From the NCBI GenBank assembly GCA_963693085.1, contig OY856412.1, forward strand, positions 1,412,498,394 to 1,412,562,393: DNA of 64,000 nucleotides, in the 5' to 3' direction. The first letter of the stretch is position 1; every line of letters starts with the position of its first letter. Both the position numbers and the translations under genes were made by a program. Positions 58,701-64,000 of this stretch are shown here, in pieces. The stretch comes from Alisma plantago-aquatica (taxonomy: Eukaryota; Streptophyta; Magnoliopsida; Alismatales; Alismataceae). The notes beneath the pieces are model-generated. The model was given only the letters and a program-made list of their open reading frames with translations, was not told the DNA's origin and made no database searches.

Positions 58701-59089
58701 TTGAAACTCGGCCGATAAACAGGTCAGAGCATTCTTCAAAAATTCTGATATTTTCCAATGTTGTTCACATTTTATATATCCAAATCATATCCAAATTTGA
58801 AGTAAATCAGAGTTACACATAAAATACTAAAAATAATTTAGTGAGACATTCTACTCATCAAATTCTGTATTCATGCATCATCAAAACCCTATATTGGGCC
58901 GATTAGGGTTTATGTTTCTCAAACCCTAATTCTCAAGACAAAAGAACATTTAGACTTCTTATCATAGTTAAAACATCCTAATTGTGTTATCGTCATTAAT
59001 TATATTTCAAGAATGATTATTCCAATTAATCTTTGCAATTGTCTAGGTAAACCCTAGTTTACCAAATAAGCTCAGATGGGGTCGTAACA
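55797..59089 (-). repeat. 5' LTR of the complete family-A element
   Basis: 3,293 bp, nearly identical to 49375-52667. Examples of differences: CATCATAATT against CATCGTAATT near 49656 and 56078, and GATTATCAAG against GATTATCTAG near 51529 and 57951. Confidence 0.94.
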
Positions 59090-59094
59090 CATAT
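59090..59094. repeat. Target site duplication, right copy (CATAT)
   Basis: Matches 49370-49374. Confidence 0.92.
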
Positions 59095-59529
59095 TCTTTT
59101 CTCTGAGTTCTTTCATCCTGGCGTCTATAAATTACACAGGTGACTCAGGCCATTTCAGCCTCCCTTGGGGCTCACTAGGTTCATTGCTCAGCACATGGTC
59201 GGGATACCTCACATAGTGCTCTAAATTGGACACATGGAAAACATCTCCCATTACTCTATCCTGAGGGGTAGGGTCAAACTCAACCTTCTCCACCCATCCA
59301 TCTCTAATGGACCCATGTATCGGGGACTCAGCTCTCTTAGTTATAACTTACAGGGGTCGGATTTTCATATCACATTTTCTCCCACAGTAACTTGTATGTC
59401 AGTCTACTTTGCATCTCCTCACGACTCTCATCGTCTCTAGGCTCCTTTCAGCCCTTGCACAATCAAAGTGACTTCATCTACACGCACTGGGGTCCCTTTT
59501 TCTAACCATCATGTGGTACTTTCACCAAC
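59095..59529 (-). pseudogene. Gypsy element G integrase C-terminal region (broken)
   Basis: Minus-strand translation includes DVGES at the right edge. Toward the left it gives MGDVFHVSNLEHYVRYPDHV, LSNEPSEPQGRLKWPESPV, a stop, and FIDARMKELREK. This is a recognisable chromovirus integrase C-terminal domain. It continues into 49229-49369 after removing the family-A element, and into 63286-64000 after removing E2. The stops make it non-functional. Confidence 0.85.
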
Positions 59530-59534
59530 ATCAC
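59530..59534. repeat. Target site duplication of E2, left copy (ATCAC)
   Basis: Directly outside the Cassandra LTR end at 59535. It matches 63281-63285. Confidence 0.87.
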
Positions 59535-59825
59535 TGTAATGACCGGGCCCACTGCCCAAGGCTCTAGTAGGGTTTCAGGAATGACGGCTGGCCCCACAAA
59601 CCACCACTAGCCTTAACTGTGCACTTTGTCCACACCGATACGCAAGCCAGGATCAACTTCCCGACTGGTCACCCATCCCAGTACTACTCCAAGCTGAGCA
59701 CACTTAACTATGGAGTTCTTTAGTGATGGGCTCCCAGAAAAGGAGGTGCACCTTGGTGATATGGGTAGTCCAATCATTCCTTTTAAGATCTTTTCATCTG
59801 AGGCCTCAAATCTTGGGACGTTACA
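59535..59825 (-). repeat. Cassandra LTR (3' LTR of E2)
   Basis: On the minus strand it starts TGTAACGTCCC at 59825 and ends CGGTCATTACA. The 5S-like core at 59655-59730 retains AGTTAAGTGTGCT and GTAGTACTGGGATGGGTGACC-like sequence. It is very similar to 13332-13622. Confidence 0.9.
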
Positions 59826-60084
59826 ATCTCCCCCACTTAGACTCTTGACGTCCTCGTCAAGGATCAACTATAAGGCCTCATAATATCTTCCCCATTTCAG
59901 TGCAGACCCACAATGGCCCATGGACACCCAGCTCCCGTCCACGGCTACCAGCACAAGGGCGGCTCCATCTCGTCTCTACGGATAGCCCTTTCCAACTTGC
60001 CCGGACCGCACGGCTCAAGACTGGCATGCCACATGCCCATGTGGGCCCCACCTACTGGAGGGGTTTTGGCTCTGATACCAAAAC
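59826..60084 (-). other. Cassandra internal region of E2 (259 bp)
   Basis: It runs from primer-binding site (60068-60080) to polypurine tract (59826-59838, minus strand AAGTGGGGGAGAT). It is the same length as E1's and aligns with it along its whole length with a modest number of substitutions. Confidence 0.88.
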
Positions 60085-63000
60085 TGTCACACCCCGATCT
60101 CACACTAACCACTAATCACGAGATTAGGGCGCGACGGAGGGATTATCACATAAACAAATCACTGAGAACTTTTTCTTTTTAAAACCTCGTAATGATATCC
60201 AGATTATTGCTGTAAACTAAAACATAAATAACTATTGCGGAAGCATTTCAATTAAACTGGCTAGAGAACATAAACAGAGTTTACAACATGTAACATTGTT
60301 TAACAGAAAATAAAACATAACAGTTAATTTACATCTTTTACACATTCTCCATACATACTCTCTCTCTCACCCACACCATGTCCCAAGGACCGAGGGGAAA
60401 GGACTAAGAGACCACTATCTAACTAAACTAACTACATATACCTTTTACAGATTAAGTGTTAGGATGAAAGGATCCTTCAAATTCCTGCTGCTGATGACCT
60501 GAAAATGTTTTGAGTAGAGGTATGAGCCTACTCGCTCAGTGAATAGCATTTCACTTAGATATCACTAAACAACTCATCAGGTTTATAAACTGAAAATAAA
60601 CATATATACAGTTCAACAGGGCAGTTCTATTGACATAGCAGATATACAGATAATAATCACATTTCTATGCATCAACAGGTATTTCAGGTAAATGAACAGA
60701 TATATAAATTTACTGTGATCCTATATGATTACTTATTCATATTATTATTATGCCCTAATCATATGCAGTGTACTCTGCCTATGAAGATCTGTAGCAAGTT
60801 CATGCTACGATCCCACCGTACAAAACTTAGCGACACACCCGGGAAATGCTAAGTCTGACGCCAGCCCTGTTCTGCTACAGGACCCCAGGCTCCACGGCCT
60901 CAATGCACAACCACGTGTGCTGCACAACCACGTGTGCTCCAGACTCCTCCTGACAAACCTGAGCACACAGGCGGAGAGTCTCACAGGGTTACCTTCGCGA
61001 CACAAGCACGAATGGTATTAGATAACCCCCCCCCTTTTCCCAGTGCCATCGTGACACAAGCACGATTGTTGTTAGACACTGCCTCTCTTTCCTCGTTTGT
61101 CCGTGACACAAGCACGGATGATGTTGCAACACGAGTTTCACCCCTAAGAAGCAGATCTGTCAAAGGGGTTCTACGGTGTTAGGGCACCTAAGTCTATTAA
61201 CTGATTAACATATAACCATTTAAACAGGAAAATCATCTACTGATTTCATATCAGATCACAATACACTGTCATTCTAAACTGACAGAGCAATATATTTTAA
61301 ATCATTGTAATTTCTGAGAAATTCTCATACCATGCATTCAGACAAATTAGAAATGCATAAATAACCCTACTTATTTCAATTTGGCACATACATAGCGAAT
61401 TTACGCAATTGAACATCTTATTGCACAAATTAAAGAAATTTGCTTCACATATGAGAATCATACTCAACAATTATCAATTCTCTAAATTTCTCGAAAAACG
61501 TGCACATTAACCCAAATCCTGGTTTGTGCATCACTTAACTCAATTAAGAGTTAATTACATATCACAACACAATTTAATAACAATACTTGAGAATTTCTGG
61601 TAATATTTCAGAGAAATGTGCCATTTTATGTAAATATCGATTTACACATATTAACGTCAAAAGATATATGCAATTAGGGTTTTCATGCATATTTTATTTA
61701 TTCATATCAACTTTGAAATCGTACATCTGATAATTTATCAGAAATCTTCATTGTCTGGGTTCATATCCAAATCATACCATTTAAGACATGAATTTCTAAT
61801 TTCAACATTCAAATGAGCAATTTAGGTTCCAATGAACCATATAAATCTACCGATTCAATCCACACTGATCAATTGCTAAATTTAATCATATAACAGCGTC
61901 TAGAAGAAATTTATGAAATAAAAAGTCGGGCGACGCCAAACGCTGCCCGACGCCTGATAACGCCTGTTATCAGTGTAATTCACGCACATAACTAGAAATA
62001 TTCAAACGCCTGAGTTTATTAATGATAAATAAATGAAATCCTACTCACCGCAATTTGGACTGTCCGGGTTCATCCGGAATTGCGTCCAGAGACCGATTTT
62101 CGGGCAATTTCTGGTCTTCTTCTACCTTGGAACAGATCCAATCTAAACATGCTTCACGCGAGCAACTCTGCACTTGTACAGGTTGAAGAGGGGGCTTGGT
62201 TTGGCAACTGAATCGTGGCTATGAGCAGCGAGTTTGTGTCTGGACCTCGAGGTCAGCCTCCAAGGTGATGAATCGGGTTGTTGATTGCGCCCAAGAACAT
62301 CTGGTTGCAGCTTCACGCAACTTTTGTTGCCTTCTTGACGGGGCGCCACCCTAGGTGGTCACCACTGATTGTGGCTGCAGTTGCAAGATGGGACCTCAAA
62401 ATCGGGCTTCAGGCAGTGTTCCGCGGTGTTTGCTCGCCCAAAACGGCCTCTGACCAGCTACCTTGCTGCTGGTCGGCGCTGCTAGCTGCGACTGCAAAAA
62501 GGGGTGCCGCCCCTGCTGTTGGGGCAGGGACGAGGTGAAGTAGAGGATAAATGGAGGAAGGAGTGGGTAAAGGAGCAAGACGCCGCGGAATCGGCCCATC
62601 CCTAGCCCTGAACGGCTGCCATCCCACACCGCGGCTTGCCTGCTGATCGACCTACTGCTGGCCGCAGCTCCTCTGCAGGTCGGCGCTGCTAGGGCGGGCG
62701 GTTAGGGTGAGGTTGGGGAGGAAGAAGAAGAGAAAAGGAAAAGGAGATAGGGGCGCAGCTAGCTTGGAGTTCTAGGGCTCAAGACATCGCCCAAGATCGC
62801 CCCTTCGCGACTGAAATCGAGAGCAGGTCGGCGCCTATTCAAGCGGTTGTACGCGTGAAAGAAGAAGCAGATAAGCGAGAGAAAGGAAAAACCAAAGAAA
62901 GGAAAAGAAATAATCTAAGTAAACTGGAAAAATTGCATCCAAGTCCAGGAGAACTAAAAATGGCATAAGTATTGCCTCGAAGGTCCAAATGAAACGATTC

Positions 63001-63280
63001 TTTTTTTGCAATATTTCCAGAACGAGGTCCTTTACACCCTCAAAGCATGAAATCATGCTAATTAGACCGTTTCACTGGATCAAAACTCTAGTTGCATCTG
63101 CAATCACTTAATCTTAACTTAATTGTCTTAATTATGCACTAATTGCATCTTATATATTTAATTTAACTTAATCAACTTGATGATGCATTAACCATCACAT
63201 GAGCACTTAACTTATCTCAATTAACTTAATTACGCACTAATCATTGTGTCTACTTGATAATCACAAAGTGGGTCATAACA
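60085..63280 (-). repeat. Long 5' LTR of hybrid E2 (family-A-like)
   Basis: Both termini match family A in style (TGTTAYGACCC start, GTGAGATCGGGGTGTRACA end). The hairpin block is conserved at about 60760-61125, while most other sequence has diverged beyond easy alignment. The U3 side (62080-62900) is GC-rich, with GGTCGGCGCTGCTAG repeated at about 62474 and 62679 and a shorter GGTCGGCGC copy near 62826. The open frames over 62143-62629 follow from that composition. Confidence 0.8.
60760..61125 (-). other. Hairpin block in the E2 LTR, conserved with family A
   Basis: ACTTAGC/GCTAAGT and the three tandem stem-loops are kept. The second and third (ATCGTG/CACGAT, TCCGTG/CACGGA) are perfect. The first reads TTCGCG/CACGAA on the plus strand, which in the sense strand is a G-U wobble rather than a break. 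Conservation of this block against a diverged LTR background argues for function. Confidence 0.65.
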
Positions 63281-63285
63281 ATCAC
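63281..63285. repeat. Target site duplication of E2, right copy (ATCAC)
   Basis: Matches 59530-59534. Element G integrase resumes at 63286. Confidence 0.87.
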
Positions 63286-64000
63286 CTTACTGAAGTGGTG
63301 ACCGACACAACCTCCCTTACAGAGCTTCATATAAAACCCGATACTGGCTATGGTGGTCATTGTCACATCTTTCATAGGACAAGAACTGTCTCTAGATATC
63401 ACCCTGAACGAGCACACATGCCATCATCAGACCCTTTAGTCTGGATCATACTAACCATAGTTAGGGGTGATAAACTATACTAACATTGAGTTCTTCCTGT
63501 ACCTACTTCCACTTTATGGAAGTGAACCTTTAGGTCAAACTCAAGAACCTTTGAACTCGCTTCATGGTGTAGTTGACCCATCTCTCTCATGGGTAGTTCA
63601 ACTAGATCTGTCCCTTGACAGAACTCCTTCTTTCTTATGTCATCTAGGTAAGGCGATCTACCATAACCCCATATTGCATCTCGACCTTCTTCGGTCTAGG
63701 GAAGACCTATCACAACATTCATAGTGTTGAGCTCTCATTCCCTCTCAGGGATCCTTTTGTCCTCTATATCGATACACTGGGTTATTGGGGTTCGTCCTTT
63801 ACCTCCTGGCTTGCATGGTCATAAACCACATGCAAATTCATCTTAAGCATCTAAAGTGCTATTGCCATTCTCCACGGTGTATCATGATTTCCTGTATGTC
63901 ATGATTCTTCCAAGATCGATTCCTCCGAAACCCTAAACCACTCTAGTCGGGGTTTCATCACCTTCTTTTCCAAAGAAGTGCACTTGAGGTTCTACCACCA
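63286..64000 (-). pseudogene. Gypsy element G integrase core (broken, runs off the right edge)
   Basis: Minus-strand translation shows GLPRTEEGRDAIWVMVDRLT (catalytic core), later SIVYHP (usual STAYHPQTDGQ) and LYEAL, a stop, then GRLCRSPLQ just before E2. Numerous stops and shifts. It continues left at 59529 and beyond the window to the right, where RT, protease, gag and the 5' LTR of G would be expected. Confidence 0.85.

Larger units (their letters stand above)
49375..59089 (-). mobile_element. Complete non-coding LTR retrotransposon of family A (LARD, 9,715 bp)
   Basis: Two LTRs of exactly 3,293 bp, a tRNA-Met primer-binding site at 55782-55793, a polypurine tract at 52668-52680 and a perfect CATAT duplication. 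The 3,129 bp internal region has no gag or pol. The LTRs differ only by scattered single bases in the stretches I compared, so it is the youngest large insertion in the window. Orientation is minus, from the primer-binding site and purine tract. It disrupts the integrase of element G. Movement must rely on enzymes of another Ty3/gypsy element with the same primer. Confidence 0.94.
59535..63280 (-). mobile_element. Hybrid LTR element E2: family-A-like 5' LTR with Cassandra internal region and 3' LTR
   Basis: A 3,746 bp unit on the minus strand, bounded by a perfect ATCAC duplication. In sense order it has a 3.2 kb LTR starting TGTTATGACCC and ending GGGGTGTGACA (60085-63280), spacer GTTT, primer-binding site TGGTATCAGAGCC (60068-60080), a 259 bp internal region, the polypurine tract and a 291 bp Cassandra LTR. 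It has the same design as E1, but the long LTR is of the other family. It sits in the integrase gene of element G, between the PLQ and GDVGES codons. Non-coding. Confidence 0.87.

Noticed and set aside
1..64000. tRNA genes, snoRNAs or a microRNA gene
   Set aside because: No cloverleaf with A and B boxes was recognised. The only strong hairpins belong to repeats. TGGTATCAGAGC sites are primer-binding sites, not tRNA genes.

Overview
This is a plant nuclear genome window. It has one spliced gene with GT/AG introns, Ty3/gypsy and Cassandra-type LTR retrotransposons primed by initiator tRNA-Met, MITEs, and AT-rich non-coding DNA with (TA)n runs. I cannot name the species. The GC-rich coding exons would suit a monocot or early-diverging angiosperm, but that is a weak inference. 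Roughly 90% of the window is nested retrotransposon DNA. The only gene I consider intact is a six-exon NTF2-like/SnoaL-like protein gene at 43908-45117, in a 6.4 kb island (39176-45534) with MITEs, a foldback element and a SANT-domain pseudogene.

Layout, left to right. 1-3070 is the 5' LTR, minus strand, of a large non-coding element of family 'A'. It is inserted in inverted orientation into another family-A element (internal part 3071-4318, 3' LTR 4319-7621), which gives a 7.3 kb near-palindrome. 7622-8871 plus 13628-14077 is a plus-strand LTR of family 'C', split by hybrid element E1 (8872-13622). 14078-39175 is a decayed Ty3/gypsy element of family C on the minus strand (gag, protease, reverse transcriptase, RNase H, integrase). 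It carries a solo LTR 'F' (17968-21098) inside integrase and a non-coding element 'D' (28618-38962) inside its 5' LTR. After the genic island, 45535-64000 is a second minus-strand Ty3/gypsy element 'G' (3' LTR plus the integrase end). It was hit by a young complete family-A element (49375-59089, target duplication CATAT) and by hybrid element E2 (59535-63280, target duplication ATCAC).

Two observations deserve most attention. First, E1 and E2 each have a long LTR of an unrelated family (C-like in E1, A-like in E2) at the 5' end and a ~290 bp Cassandra LTR with its 5S-rRNA-like promoter at the 3' end. The two parts meet at the tRNA-Met primer-binding site, and each whole chimera is bounded by a perfect 5 bp target duplication. 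They therefore integrated as hybrids, and template switching during plus-strand transfer at the shared primer-binding site would explain this. Second, family-A LTRs hold a block of consecutive short hairpins, including three tandem 19-nt stem-loops with a near-constant loop and stems that change by compensatory pairs. The family-A leader also holds eight copies of a 10-nt word with a self-complementary TCGGCCGA core, mostly at exact 20-nt spacing. Both look like selected RNA structures in an element that has no coding capacity.
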